From Atrina japonica (Eukaryota; Mollusca; Bivalvia; Pterioida; Pinnidae), in the NCBI GenBank assembly GCA_030159075.1, contig BROG01000921.1, positions 156,212-220,211 on the forward strand: a stretch of 64,000 bases of DNA, given 5' to 3'. A model generated the notes under the pieces. The model did no database searches and was not told the origin of the DNA. It was given only the letters and a program-made list of their open reading frames with translations. This document shows positions 35,845 through 48,570 of the stretch, piece after piece; within the stretch, counting starts at the first letter, position 1, and each line of letters starts with the position of its first letter. A program made the position numbers and the translations under genes.

Positions 35845-37337
35845 GGTCCATTGCTTGATACTGACATCTGTACTGTTTAACTTTATGTCTTTAAAGGTCC
35901 ATTGGTTGCTACTGACATCTGTACTGTTTGACTTTATATCTGTAAAGGTCCATTGGTTGATACTGACATCTGTACTGTTTAACTTTATGTCTTTGTAGGT
36001 CCATTGGTTGATACTGACATCTGTACTGTTTAACTTTATATCTGTAAAGGTCCATTGATTGATACTGACATCTGTACTGTTTAACTTTATGTCTGTAAAG
36101 GTCCATTGGTTGATACTGACATCTGTACTGTTTAACTTTATATCTGTAAAGGTCCATTGGTTGCTACTGACATCTGTACTGTTTAACTTTATGTCTCTAA
36201 AGGTCCATTGGTTGATACCGACATCTGTACTGTTTAACTTTATGTCTTTGTAGGTCCATTGGTTGATACTGACATCTGTACTGTTTAACTTTATGTCTTT
36301 AAAGGTCCATTGGTTGATACTGACATCTGTACTGTTTAATTTTATGTCTTTGTAGGTCCATTGGTTGATACTGACATCTGTACTGTTTAACTTTATGTCC
36401 ATTGGTTGATACTGACATCTGTACTGTTTAACTTTATGTCCATTGGTTGATACTGACATCTGTACTGTTTAACTTTATGTCTGTAAAGGTCCATTGGTTG
36501 ATACTGACATCTGTACTGTTTAATTTTATGTCTTTGTAGGTCCATTGGTTGATACTGACATCTGTACTGTTTAATTTTATGTCTTTGTAGGTCCATTGGT
36601 TGATACTGACATCTGTACTGTTTAACTTTATGTCCATTGGTTGATACTGACATCTGTACTGTTTAACTTTATGTCCATTGGTTGATACTGACATCTGTAC
36701 TGTTTAACTTTATGTCTGTAAAGGTCCATTGGTTGATACTGACATCTGTACTGTTTAATTTTATGTCTTTGTAGGTCCATTGGTTGATACTGACATCTGT
36801 ACTGTTTAACTTTATGTCTTTAAAGGTCCATTGGTTGATACTGACATCTGTACTGTTTAACTTTATGTCTTTTTAGTGGTATTGGTTGATACTGACATCT
36901 GTACTGTTTAACTTTATGTCCATTGGTTGATACTGACATCTGTACTGTTTAACTTTATGTCTGTAAAGGTCCATTGGTTGATACTGACATCTGTACTGTT
37001 TAATTTTATGTCTTTGTAGGTCCATTGGTTGATACTGACATCTGTACTGTTTAATTTTATGTCTTTGTAGGTCCATTGGTTGATACTGACATCTGTACTG
37101 TTTAACTTTATGTCTGTAAAGGTCCATTGGTTGATACTGACATCTGTACTGTTTAACTTTATGTCTGTAAAGGTCCATTGGTTGATACTGACATCTGTAC
37201 TGTTTAACTTTATGTCTGTAAAGGTCCATTGGTTGATACTGACATCTGTACTGTTTAACTTTATGTCTGTAAAGGTCCATTGGTTGATACTGACATCTGT
37301 ACTGTTTAACTTTATGTCTGTAAAGGTCCATTGGTTT
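35845..37337. repeat. 51-bp minisatellite, about 30 copies, with 41-bp variants
   Basis: GGTCCATTGGTTGATACTGA-type units recur every 51 bp from 35845 to 37325. Five junctions (near 36396, 36437, 36631, 36672 and 36917) are 41 bp because a 10-base segment (TCTTTGTAGG or an equivalent) is missing. Unit ends alternate between CTGTAAA, CTTTGTA and CTTTAAA, and between AACTTTAT and AATTTTAT, in recurring orders. Frames stay open on both strands because 51 is a multiple of three. There is no codon bias, start context or splice context for a protein. Confidence 0.96.
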
Positions 37338-37380
37338 CGGTTATTTTCAAATTGTTTTTTCTTTTTTTACTCCTTAGATT

Positions 37381-37612
37381 GATGTACAGCAACAGAAAGG
37401 CGATACACACAATTCTTATATTCCTATATATTTTGTGAAAATTGCTTGAGAAACCAAGGTTTGCCATTTTTTTAATTGCAAATGTATAAGTCAACCTTCA
37501 TATTTGTATATGAATACCACACTGGACCTGACCTTATTTAAAAAAATATATATATAGGAATATAATTTGTTTGTGTTTGTGTATAGCTCTTATTTGTTAT
37601 TGTACATCCATT
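37381..37612. repeat. Inverted pair of a dispersed repeat beside the minisatellite
   Basis: GATGTACAGCAACAGA and ATATTCCTATATATTTTGTG (plus strand, 37381-37475) are followed by the reverse-complementary ATATATATAGGAATATAATT and TTATTGTACATCC (to about 37612). The plus-strand version also occurs at 34908-35070, before the minisatellite. Confidence 0.7.
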
Positions 37613-38584
37613 ACAAGTCGTAGAAGTAGAAGTAGAAATGATGGAAATAATGTTTTCATTCAACACAGTTAGTGAGTCTTTAATGGGACTTTTCTAAATA
37701 TTTGATTTATTAATAATCCACATGTGACACCAACATCCTGGATCAAAACCGTGATTGCTATTCACATCTTATACATTGCTTTCGTGAATTGATCAATAAT
37801 GTCACAATTCCAATCAAAGTACTGAATAGCAAAGAAATTGAATATTTATGATCAGTTACAAAACAGTTCCAACGAGAATCATAAATAAAATTATGTAACA
37901 CCATGTTAAAAAATAAAAACAGGAAATCTAGTGAAAGTAAGAGTGGATCAAGTGTAATCCATCATACATACTAAAGTATTCATCTATGTATTTTCTTAGG
38001 ACATCTCTTAATTTTTCAATATTATTGAAAATGATGCAACATGCTTCAAGACATTTTACTTAATACAGAAGGTTTTCACTTGTTATCTGTGTTATAGAGG
38101 TTTTTAGATTAAGGGTAATACATTTTTTCATGCATAATTAATTTATGGAATATGTGGCCCAACGATTGGAAAATTGCGCTTCAAGCCATGAAGTCTAGCA
38201 CCTGTTGTCAGCGCAAGTTTAGAACCGCTGGAGTAAACGCTGTTTGCCAGTTAACCTGCGAAGGGCCATGGTCTCTTTTCTGATACATTGAAACTGGGTT
38301 TTCTCCTCCATAACTAAAACTGGACGCCACCATATAACTGTATTTGTATTGTTGAATGTGGTGTTATATAACGACGAGACAATCAAAACTATACGCAGTA
38401 CATCGTTTGCATTTATTAAACCTAACGAAGTACAGCTTAGTTTTCTATTGCAATGTAATGGACGGCAATAATTGTTAAATTTAGAAAACCAAATTTTTGG
38501 TGATCCTAATGTAACACATAAAATCAAATAATCTCAATGCGAATAGTATATTAGGCAAACCAAAATAATCAATAAACTTATAAA
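37613..38584. other. Intergenic DNA, no gene supported
   Basis: The 102-codon minus frame at 38219-38527 shows no family features. Confidence 0.4.
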
Positions 38585-38700
38585 TGCGAGCTCAACTGAA
38601 TTACAAGTCTTATTTACAAAAACGATCGTTCTGACCAGCATTTGTTTGATCATTTTGCAAAACTGTAATTTTGGTATTTTGTTTATAATAAACTACATAA
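38585..38700 (+). repeat. GATCGTC dispersed repeat, copy 5
   Basis: GCGAGCTCAACTGAATTACA, AAAACGATCGTTCTGA and TTTGGTATTTTGTTTATAAT are in the same order as in copies 1-4. Confidence 0.6.
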
Positions 38701-41700
38701 TTTATTTTTACTACTTTTATTTATTCGAAATGACTTGATATTGAGCCAACTGCGACAACACCCAAGAACATCAATTATCTTTGAAATAAAAATTTTAAAA
38801 AGTAAAATAAATATTCAGATAGAACTTTTAACAATGATGAAAATCATTACATTTAAAGGTCATCTTTCAAGATGGACTCTCACATTTAAGTCTTAGATAA
38901 GCCTAGGCCAATAGCGCAGTGCTATTATCTTACTGAATATATAAATGACAGACGGAAGCCACGAAATGCCCAACGTTTAGCATGTTCAGTGTACTGGAAT
39001 AAAAAATAAGCGTAATAGGCTATTAGCACTCTGAAGAACCTTAATCATGTAATTGTGTGTTAAATGACACTATACACTAAATAAAACATGTGTGTGTTAA
39101 CACGGATGTAATGAACAAAACAATTCTACTATTCTGTATGCAAATGTACGTTGGAAATAATTATGTTTTCGTGTTGTAAGATTTTATTTCAGGCGTAATA
39201 ACAAATGAAATATCACACTATCTTTATATTAAAAATGTCATCTATTTCGCTGCATTTAGAAAACAAAAGTCGGTTTAGGCGTGTTTAAAACTCACTGTAC
39301 GGTAAATTTTTCTAAATGACGCAATATTAATTTTGAATTTTGAATGGTGTTTTACGCCACATTCAAATTACGATCATTTAGTATACAGAGTCGAAATTCT
39401 TGGCTATTAGTTGTTGTTGCAGATCTAGAGTTGTGATGAATTGCGTTGGCAGTAAAAATTTGGCGGTCAATTTAACGACAAACTGATTTGCGACCTTTAG
39501 AGGAACGCCATTATCATATCCCACTTTCTAAAATGTTAAACTACATATTGTTTCGCAAAATGGTTGCACAATGAATTTGGAAACCCAAGGTCAAGGTTAC
39601 GACACGTCAGTCATGACTAATAATATATATTAAATTTAAAATAAAATGCATTCAAAGATATTGATGGAAAGTAATAGTCCGCACAAAAAGTATGTTCACG
39701 GGTGCACTGTGACCTAGAAGATTAAATGTGACCCCGAGTAAAGGTCATGACACACCTTTAGGTCACGACCAATTACATATTAAAATCTGAATGCATTCAA
39801 TGAAAAATTATAGCATGGACAAGATTTCTGACGTATGGGCAATTGTTGCTTAGACTAATTTCTTTCCCCACCCGTGAGGTGGCGGGGAGACATTATTACT
39901 TGTTCCGTAAAAGTTTTTCAGAAAAATCAGGACGGTTTGAGACCACAGTTGATAACTTCTTATGTCTTGATTTGGAATTAACTACGCAAATACATGGGTC
40001 GGGATGATGACTTTTTCATGGAACCATATCTCATCTCTGGATTTCCAAGACGTCCATGTTTGTCAGAAACCCATTGTTTGTATATTATCCTGTAACTCTT
40101 CACAATTTGGCATTTATATCCCCTGTATTGAACATTGTTTAACACATACCGTAAATACTGTACAGGGGAGACAACTCGCAGTTTTCATATTTGCTACATT
40201 AACAGTGTTGATACATCCGTCAATTAAAAAAGTAATGAATAGGTTTAATGAAATTATATAATTATACTAATGTGTATATTCATAATGTATTAAAAGCTTT
40301 TTCGTAAGACATGATACCATTTTAAGATATACCCCATTCGTGAATTGTAAAAACTGCGATCGTTTCAGGAGAAAGACAAACGTGAAAATTACAACATGTG
40401 GAATTGACTCCCTCCCATACAAATTACAACATGTCGTTGTATTTTTCACTAAAGGATGAAAACGAAAAGACGACTCTGCTTTTGTACAAATGACAAACAG
40501 ATTTGTTATATTCAATTTTTTTATAAATAAAATCATAATCATTACAAACTTCATATGTTTTAAATCATCAAAGATGTTTTAATTGCCAAAAACATGTACC
40601 AAACCAAATAACACAAATGTCTTGGTTTCGAAATAACGTACATACATGTTTAGGTATTTTACACTTGGAATGATGCGAAATAAATAATACTGTGTACAAG
40701 AATGACAAAAAATTGAATAAATTGTACGAAAGAGTTTGCACTGTACAACTACATGTAATATATTTGTATCATTTATTCTGTACACATTCAAACACGCCAA
40801 AAAATAATTTGCGTGACGAATATGAGTCAGTTAGACAGTATTAATTATGATAGACATATCAACAATTAAAAATAATAATACAGGTGAGACGATTTGAAAA
40901 CAATCGATATAATGACATACAACATTCATTCTTGAAATGATGCAAATTACTCTTAATCATTTAGACTTATGAATCACATATGAATACCATCATCAAATCT
41001 TGAGGTTATAAACTACGCCAGAACACAGAGCATGCAGTATCAAATATGATGTAGATCAACTAATCATTGTTATCGTGTATGACTGTTAGAATCGCTCTAT
41101 ATCAAGATTACAATCATAATTGTACAAGAGAGATATAACTTACTGATACAAAATGAGAAGTAAATAGAGTAATGGTGAAAATATGCTACACAAAACGCAA
41201 TTATTCATGGATTCATTATCAATTTGACAACTGGATCCAGTTGCATAGTACGTTGTCAAAATTAGCTTGAAGTTAATCAATGTTAAACCAATAGGCTAAC
41301 CATGGGTTAAATTTAACAATGTGTGGTACAACTGGGTCCCGAAAGCTAAATAAGCTTAAAAAATTACATCTGCATCCATATAACATGAGAAAAGAAACTC
41401 TGTCCTCCAAGTTTCTGTTACTATTTGCAAATAATCAAATATGGACGAAATAACCAGTTTCAAATCAGTGTTTACATTGTGTAAATATGTAAATCTATTT
41501 ACCTTTTCAAGTGTGACAGAAACAATTAATCGCTACATTTTAAAATTCAATTAATCAACATAAAAGTGGCGATTAAGATCAAAGTTAAACAGACAATACA
41601 CACCGATGAACCGTGAAAAAAGTAAACAAAAGTTTTCACAGTAATACAGAATCACACCAAATACATAAAATGTTTTCTAAAGTTGAATTAAATGATGTGT

Positions 41701-44311
41701 TTTTAAACAGACACTCAAGATGTCCTAAACAGCCATTCTGTGTGTTTATACAACACTTTGTTAGAAACGTTGTTAGAACGTCTTACAAATATTATAAACA
41801 TAATACCAAAGTTACACTCATTTGGTTAAAGCTGAAGTCTCAAACACAAAGCTTAAGTTACACTCATTTGGTTAAAGTCTCAAATAGAAAGCTTAAATTA
41901 AGTTTAAAGCTTAGATCAAAGTAAAGATTGTGTAAGGCTGTTGTAAGTTTATTTTGAAACATGCAAAACTCTAACGTGACACTTATGATACAGATGTACC
42001 TGAATACGGAATTTGATCCAACCACCACGACAACGACTTGTTACAATGTAACATTGAATATAGCTAAATCAGTCATATCTTAACATTATAATAGTGACGG
42101 AAATGTGTTTATTATTCAGGTTACCGGTATCACTGAGTGTTATACCTGTCTATGCTCTCGTAGATAAACCTTTTTTCTTGAGCTAACCTCATCTTTCAGC
42201 ACGTCACATTTACTTGTGGGGGACAGATAATATTTACCCGCCACCGCTGTAAAACTGAAAAATGTCTAAAATGGTGCAAAACACCAATGTTACAAACAAA
42301 ACAAACGACATATGACATACAACTGTTTCACAGCTACATTTAAACTGATATTTCTTTACAAACAAATGATAGCTTAAAATTATTATACTACAAAAAACAG
42401 CTGGTATGACTGAATTGTGAAGCAATGCATCTGGAATTTGAATGTCAAGGTCAAAAGTGGAGGTCAAGGTCAACTAATGTCATCCAGCTCTATTATCTTC
42501 TGAAGTTACAACATCATACTCAAGTTTTTTTTCACAACAAAACTAAACACAAAAGCAAAACCAAAATGTTAACGCGGGCGGAGAGACAGGCGGAAAGACG
42601 CTGTAAATTCCTAAACTAGTATTTGCTTCACAATCCATCCAAAAATGAACATATATGATGCTCAGAACAAAGTAATATAAAAAAAATATCAATGAATGTA
42701 CACAACACAAATGAGAGAAAAAATATACTGAGGTAGCTATTACAAAGCTGTACTGTTGTGTAATCAACTAAAATCAGGCACATATCAAAACACAATGTCC
42801 ATGATCTGGAAAATGAGGTAATTTCAGTGTGAAAATACATATAAAACAAAATATATCAACTCCACATTTTGTAGAAATATCGGTAGTTATACTGACACAT
42901 AAAACTTACCTGCAAAGATTAAGCAAAATATGCTGAAGAATCAAATTACGTTAAACATGAATAAAAAAGGAGCAATTTCTTCTCCCAAAATAAACATATC
43001 AAACCATCTCCTACGTGTACATGACCCGTTATTATAAACTCTTGTTATGAGTCTTCTTTCTAATAAAATCACATCATTTAAGATCATACGTTTTGTGTAA
43101 GAGAGCTCTTTTGTCTTTGGATGTGTACATCATTTCACAATGATGAAAGTAACTGTCATTATTCAATGCAGTGTATTAATAGCATACAATCATTATAAAA
43201 ACATATATACTCTGGGATTATCTTAGACCTATTTTGGGTCCGGTTCCAGGGCCCTTCCTAAACAAAATTGGATTGGATTTTCCTAAAACTCTTCATAATT
43301 CTCAATTTGGAATTTCAAAATAAAAAATAAAATATTTTTAAACAAATGCCTGAAATCAAGCTTTTCTTTTTTAGAAAAAATGATTCATATTTTCCCAATT
43401 CTCTGGACCCTGGAACCAAATTTTGGAGGTATGAAAATCCCTGATACTGGAATTATGTAAACGCTACAACTTCACACCATTCCATTTTGTCCCAGGTCTC
43501 ATAATACTGCACATGCATATGCACTGATATCGATCTCTTGTATTAGTGAATGTGACAGTTAAACCATGTCATATTTCACAGTCAAATGAAACGGTTGCAA
43601 ATATATCAAAATAGAAATGAATACTCGTATTCCCTCATAGGTTTGTTGGTGTTTCACTTTGTAAGTTTATTCATAAAAAAATGACAATTCAATTTTCAAA
43701 AATTCTAATCTTCAATTACATTACTTATATGACAGATGTTTAGGTATAAATTATTTTAATTTAAACAATTAGACGTATAAAAGCAAAAATATCAGAATTG
43801 GAATTAATAATCCGAGTCTTACTGCTTAACGTGATAAAGTGAAAACTTAATTTCCAGAAGCACTGAATCATATGACTGATGAGATTCTTTTTAGCTATAA
43901 AACACATTAGTATCATCTTCATATATTGTTACACTTGGATGGCAAAATAATTAAACAATCAAAACTATGTACAGTGAAATATGTGAACGGGTGGTTTCTC
44001 AAGATAGGTTTCTATACAATACATTCCTACGTATCAAATGTTAGAAAAATGGAAAGAGATTTTCTGACCAGAATCATATATTCCTTTCTTCCATTGCTTG
44101 AATATAAATGTTTTTAATTTCAGGTTTACATGTTTTAATGTTAGGATCCTGTATGTTTTTCAATTACTATAAAGTATTTTAGAGGACAAAGAGATACAAT
44201 TTATTTTGCCATCATTCTGGGTATTTACGAAATTTCATAGACAGCTACATATACAAATATTACAATAAGGGGTTACCAAAATTTTAAGGAATTTCAAATG
44301 TTCATTCTGCT
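38701..44311. other. Long AT-rich stretch with scattered minor repeats, no gene
   Basis: No domain-bearing frame is seen. Minor items: AAGGTCA-rich dispersed-type text at 39585-39775 followed by a small hairpin (CCCCACC/GGTGGCGGGG, 39867-39892); a degenerate Penelope-tail scrap at 40012-40075; a two-copy 46-bp tandem at 41811-41902; an AAGGTCA pair at 42440-42475; and GGTTCCAGGG with its complement CCCTGGAACC (about 43242 and 43407) bounding an approximately 180-bp MITE-like block. Confidence 0.4.
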
Positions 44312-44535
44312 GGTCTACCGATTGTAACCGTGATGTTTTGCTCACCCATTTCATTTGAATTTGACTGTGGACTCATTGCGGTTGTAATCGGTCAACGGGG
44401 GATGCACAGTCCTACATGACTCCTGATCCCACCTCTGCATTTCAAGAGGTTCCTGTTTGTCCAATATCACTAGATTTGTACACGTATCCTGGACATCTTG
44501 AAGATTTATACATGTACTTTGGTACTTGAGATTTT
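44312..44535 (+). mobile_element. Penelope-like tail-only copy N
   Basis: TTCATTTGAATTTGACTGTG, CGGTCAACGGGGGATGC, CCTACATGACTCCTGATCCC and TACTTTGGTACTTGAGATTT follow the order of the RT-linked tail. No RT is present. Confidence 0.72.
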
Positions 44536-44867
44536 ATATATCTACAAGTCAATTGTTTTATGATGCTGTCTGGAACTTATGATTATCTACATGATCTGCA
44601 TTGAATTGGAAACAAAAATTAGATTAGTTATCGTTTCCCGATATGTTTAGAAGCCAAACAGCATAAAAGTTAAATGTCATATTTCTGTAACTTGAATATC
44701 TTAATTGTACACTCTTTTCTGTTATACTAGACATGCCAATTATATGTATGGTATGCGGGGTTCAAAGGGTATATTTTGTACACCAGTACACATTATTAGA
44801 CACAAAAAATATAAAATTCCTCACAAAGAAATCTGTTATTTGTAATCATTTAAATCTTTTCCAAATA

Positions 44868-45062
44868 CAGTAAAACCTGCTTTAGCGACCATCTGTGTAT
44901 AAAGACCACCTGGTCACAAAGAGCATGTTTTGCTGTCCCCAATAGTACCATTTGTGTATAAATCAACCTCTATATAAAGACCACCTCCCTATAAAGACCA
45001 TCTCCCTATAAAGACCGGTTTTCTTGTGTCCCTAGGGAGGTCGTTATATACAAGTTTAACTG
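44868..45062. mobile_element. TA-flanked CAGT...ACTG miniature element (MITE candidate)
   Basis: The ends CAGTAAAACCTGCTTTAGCG and GGTCGTTATATACAAGTTTAACTG form imperfect inverted repeats, with TA at 44866-44867 and 45063-45064. The interior repeats TATAAAGACCACC(T). It shares layout and termini with the element at 17199-17376. There is no transposase. Confidence 0.65.
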
Positions 45063-46067
45063 TAGTACCATGTACGATAATTAATGATATCGCTATAGCA
45101 CTGCTATGATATAAATTGTAATAAAAATATGTTTTAATTTAAACATTCAGCTTAATATGCATACAACTTTGTAGACTTTAAAATGAATAACTGAATTTTC
45201 TTAGTTTGAAGTCCTGGAAATACATGTACAATACAGGCTTGATATTAATATATGCATTTGTCTTTTAGACAACAGCATATCATTCTTGTGAAATGGATGT
45301 AATTTATAAATTGTGATAATTTGATGCAAAAACTTAATAAATTACATATTAATCTGTATTTATCAGACTGTGTTTTATACAAGAAAATATATCAAAGAAT
45401 TAAACAATGACTTTCTTTTCAAAAATTTGTAAATTACCTTATATCCTTTTATAAAAACCCTTCAATTTTGTCAGTTCGTGTTTACATGTACATGTACTAA
45501 TTTCTACAAATTTACATATAAATGTAGCTACATGTAATATCACTTCCAGTATTTCTTAACTCCCCCTAAAAAACAATGGACCCTTCTGTCAATCAATGAC
45601 TCAGACCAGACCAAATGTGTCTCTAGGGGTAAATGAGTTAATACTCAAATTTATGTTAACAAGAACAGAAGAGTTACCTTTCTTGAGCAATTTCAAATCA
45701 GTCACAGTTAAAAGATACTAAAATTTTGTACATGTACATTTCAGATAAACATGCCTGCCCCTAATGTACTGATTTTAAAATTAAAGTTTTATTACATGTA
45801 AGACTAATTTGTTTTGTATTACAAACTGTCAATGAACCATATGTGAGATATTAAAAAGATAATAGTCTTCAGATAGAACTATTACAGCATTCTTAAAGCC
45901 TTCATAAAATTAACTCACATAGGTATCAATGTATCGTGTAACTCTTCATCATGGAAATAATAAAATAGTGTGTTAGAACCTACAGGCATATTGTATATTA
46001 ATTACAGCTCATGCTCTGTTAATGTATCCTGTGCTTACTATATCCTTTGCTCTGTTAATGTATTAAA
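45063..46067. other. Intergenic or distal 3'UTR, nothing coding
   Basis: A minus-strand AATAAA (plus TTTATT at 45788-45793) could serve the zinc-finger gene, about 850 bp past its stop. No other features were recognised. Confidence 0.4.
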
Positions 46068-46301
46068 TTAATTATCTCTATTAAATGACAAGTGGCCTAA
46101 ACTGCTAGTTCAATTAACTTATCTCTATTAAATGACAAGTGGCCTGAACAGCTAGTTCAATTAACTTACCTGTATTAAATGACAAGTGGCCTAAACAGCT
46201 AGTTCAATTATCTTACCTGTATTAAATGACAAGGGGCCTGAACAGCTAGTTCAATTAACTCACCTGTATTAAATGACAAGGGGCCTGAAAATCTAGTTCA
46301 A
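46068..46301. repeat. 47-bp tandem repeat, five copies
   Basis: AAATGACAAG(T/G)GGCCT recurs at 46083, 46130, 46177, 46224 and 46271, an exact 47-bp period. The array lies 340-570 bp beyond the stop codon of the zinc-finger gene, probably inside its 3'UTR. Confidence 0.95.
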
Positions 46302-46641
46302 CATAGCTCAGTATCAAGACAGTCAAATTCAGAATTTATGCTTAGCTAAAAAACATGTAAAGTGAATGTATAGCTCAATCAGGCTTGGCAGACAGATATG
46401 TCAAAAGATATGCTGCTGTTTAGAGGTTACTGTTTTGTTAAAATCCAAAACAAGTTAAAGTATATACATACAAATACAAACATATTGAAAAAAAGAACAT
46501 ACATCAAAATAAAACTAGTGTTTCTCCCTTTCCTCGCTTTAAATCTGAGATATTACTTTGTAGATAGCCACAAAATGCATATTTACAATGACTAAACATT
46601 CAACAAATAAAATATTACTTTCATTGTGGACCAGTAGGATT

Positions 46642-48534
46642 TCAAGTGGATATATGTACTGATGGATTTTCTGAATCAATAAAGGATAGGTCCTGTTCCT
46701 CAACAATGCTGTCATTCTGATTCTCTGTGCCTTCATTGGATTTGTTTTCCACAAGTGATGATCCAACTAACCTTTCCTCATCAAAAGAAGAGTTAACAGA
46801 AAATGACTTATCTGGGGTCAACACTTTAATCCCATGAATCTTCCAGAGATGCCGAGTTTTACTATCTGCTCTAGAATAGAACTTGCCACAAACGAAACAC
46901 TCAAAATTTGGCAAGTCCCCACATGTATACTTCTCATGTCTCATTTTAGACTTTTTGCTACGGAAACCAGTTCCACATTTACTGCAGAAAAAATTCTTAT
47001 CTTCGTTTGATGAGTCATCTGGTTTACTCCGTTTTTTTCGCTCAGGATTCAAAAACATTGAAATCTTTCCCGAATTTGCGGTCTTCTTAATACTTTCTAC
47101 ATCTGCCATATCCATCGAACTATCATCTGCAGCATCCCACAGATACTCTTGGGATTCTGCCTCTGATGCAAAGGTTTGCTGAACAAATGATGGAGGTTTA
47201 ATGTCCATGTCAGTAAAATGTTCAGCTCTGCTTATATTTGGTGAATCATGAAGCAATTTTCTTTTCAACAACGAGGCAAGACGTGGTGTGTGACCTATCT
47301 TGTTAGTTTTGTACTCAGTAGACATAGAATCTTCTAGTTCATCTTCTAAGAAGCTATCATTTTTATCAAATCCAATATACTGTTTGTTAGTTTGGTTCCA
47401 ATTATCATCTTTTCTGATAATCTGTTTTGGTGTCTGTTTTCTTTTTCTTCTCTTGTTTGCTTTTGTTTCATTTCCAGTTGAACTGAACTTTTCAGACTCT
47501 GGGAAGGATCCCATCACTGAACTGGAGTTTTCATCATCATCTAGTGGCTCAGTTTTTATTAAAACACCATGCTCGCTAAGATACATATTTTCTTTACTAG
47601 CTGAGCCCAATCTATCTTGATCTGTATTCTGGAAAACATCATCAAGTCTTTGTTTGGGAATGTTGGACAAGTTTCCATTGACATAAGCCAGATCCTGGTC
47701 CTCCAGATAAGATGGATATGAGGTGTCTGGATGTTGGTCATAGCTCATCTCTTTGTTATTATTCATCACATATGAATCTTTGTGGAATGTTGCTGAAGTT
47801 TCCTCTGGAATGTTAGCATCTCTTAATCCTCTGTCATCATCTTCTCTACACTCTCTGTCCACATCCTCCTCTAACTCTGTATCTATATGATTGAATCTCA
47901 AGGCCTCTGTATCCTCTTCATCCGTTCTGACAATATTTGGTCCTGAAGCTAATATGTGACTAGTGGTATTGCCACCATTATGGCTTTCACTCATAATTCC
48001 ATGTCCATTACTGGTACGCAGATTTTTTGGACTACAAGATGACCTGGTTGGGAAAATCTGTTTTTGTGAAGGACTGGAATTAGTTTTGGATTGTGGGTGC
48101 AAATAAGAAACAGATGGAATTCTTAATGTATAGTTGGATTTCCTCTTACTAAAGCCCTGAGAATCATAAGCGTCCATCGACCTGAAGGAACCTGTTTTAC
48201 TACTAAAATTCAAATTTCGTCTTTGCGCAGCACTTTTTCGTCGTTTCTTAAAAATCTGAAGCCTATTTTCTCTGGATAATTGTGCTTCTTCACTTTGATA
48301 TTCTGATTTTCCTTCTATTCCTGCATTATTTGTGTACTTAAAGTTGTTTTTAGGAAGTATCTGGTGAATTTTTATAACATTCTGGTCAGTAGAATTCAAG
48401 GGAGATAAGCAAATAATTGCATCCACTTCAATGTCTGCTGTGGCATGGTAGTTCTCTTGACAGAATTTGAGTACAGAGCTTTGTAGAAGTCTACACACAC
48501 TTGTATTGTGATCAGACATGTTTGCCTCCACCAT
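46642..48534 (-). CDS. Two-finger C2HC/C2H2 zinc-finger protein, probable nuclear factor
   Basis: A single-exon coding region of 630 residues. The ATG has good context (AACCATGG), and an upstream splice acceptor lies at 48586. Residues 1-60 form an ordered, Cys-containing N-terminal block (SVCRLLQSSVLKFCQENY, DVEVDAIICLS-like) of unknown fold. Basic clusters KKRRKSAAQRR (96-106) and KRRKRK (361-366) look like nuclear signals. The middle is acidic and Ser/Asn-rich, with LIKTEPLDD (325-333) fitting a SUMO-acceptor consensus. Finger 1 (517-538) is CSKCGTGF...RHEKYTC, a C2HC form; finger 2 (546-567) is CFVCGKFYSRADSKTRHLWKIH, a canonical C2H2. The family suggests DNA binding and transcription control, but two fingers alone do not prove it. 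No orthologue is named. Confidence 0.88.
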   Translation of the reverse strand: MVEANMSDHNTSVCRLLQSSVLKFCQENYHATADIEVDAIICLSPLNSTDQNVIKIHQILPKNNFKYTNNAGIEGKSEYQSEEAQLSRENRLQIFKKRRKSAAQRRNLNFSSKTGSFRSMDAYDSQGFSKRKSNYTLRIPSVSYLHPQSKTNSSPSQKQIFPTRSSCSPKNLRTSNGHGIMSESHNGGNTTSHILASGPNIVRTDEEDTEALRFNHIDTELEEDVDRECREDDDRGLRDANIPEETSATFHKDSYVMNNNKEMSYDQHPDTSYPSYLEDQDLAYVNGNLSNIPKQRLDDVFQNTDQDRLGSASKENMYLSEHGVLIKTEPLDDDENSSSVMGSFPESEKFSSTGNETKANKRRKRKQTPKQIIRKDDNWNQTNKQYIGFDKNDSFLEDELEDSMSTEYKTNKIGHTPRLASLLKRKLLHDSPNISRAEHFTDMDIKPPSFVQQTFASEAESQEYLWDAADDSSMDMADVESIKKTANSGKISMFLNPERKKRSKPDDSSNEDKNFFCSKCGTGFRSKKSKMRHEKYTCGDLPNFECFVCGKFYSRADSKTRHLWKIHGIKVLTPDKSFSVNSSFDEERLVGSSLVENKSNEGTENQNDSIVEEQDLSFIDSENPSVHIST

Positions 48535-48570
48535 GGTTACAAATTAGTATTCAGTTGGCCTATGTATTCA

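Noticed and set aside
35755..36459. 234-codon minus-strand repetitive frame and companions up to 152 codons
   Set aside because: The 51-bp unit is a multiple of three, both strands are open, and 41-bp variants shift the frame without any sign of selection.
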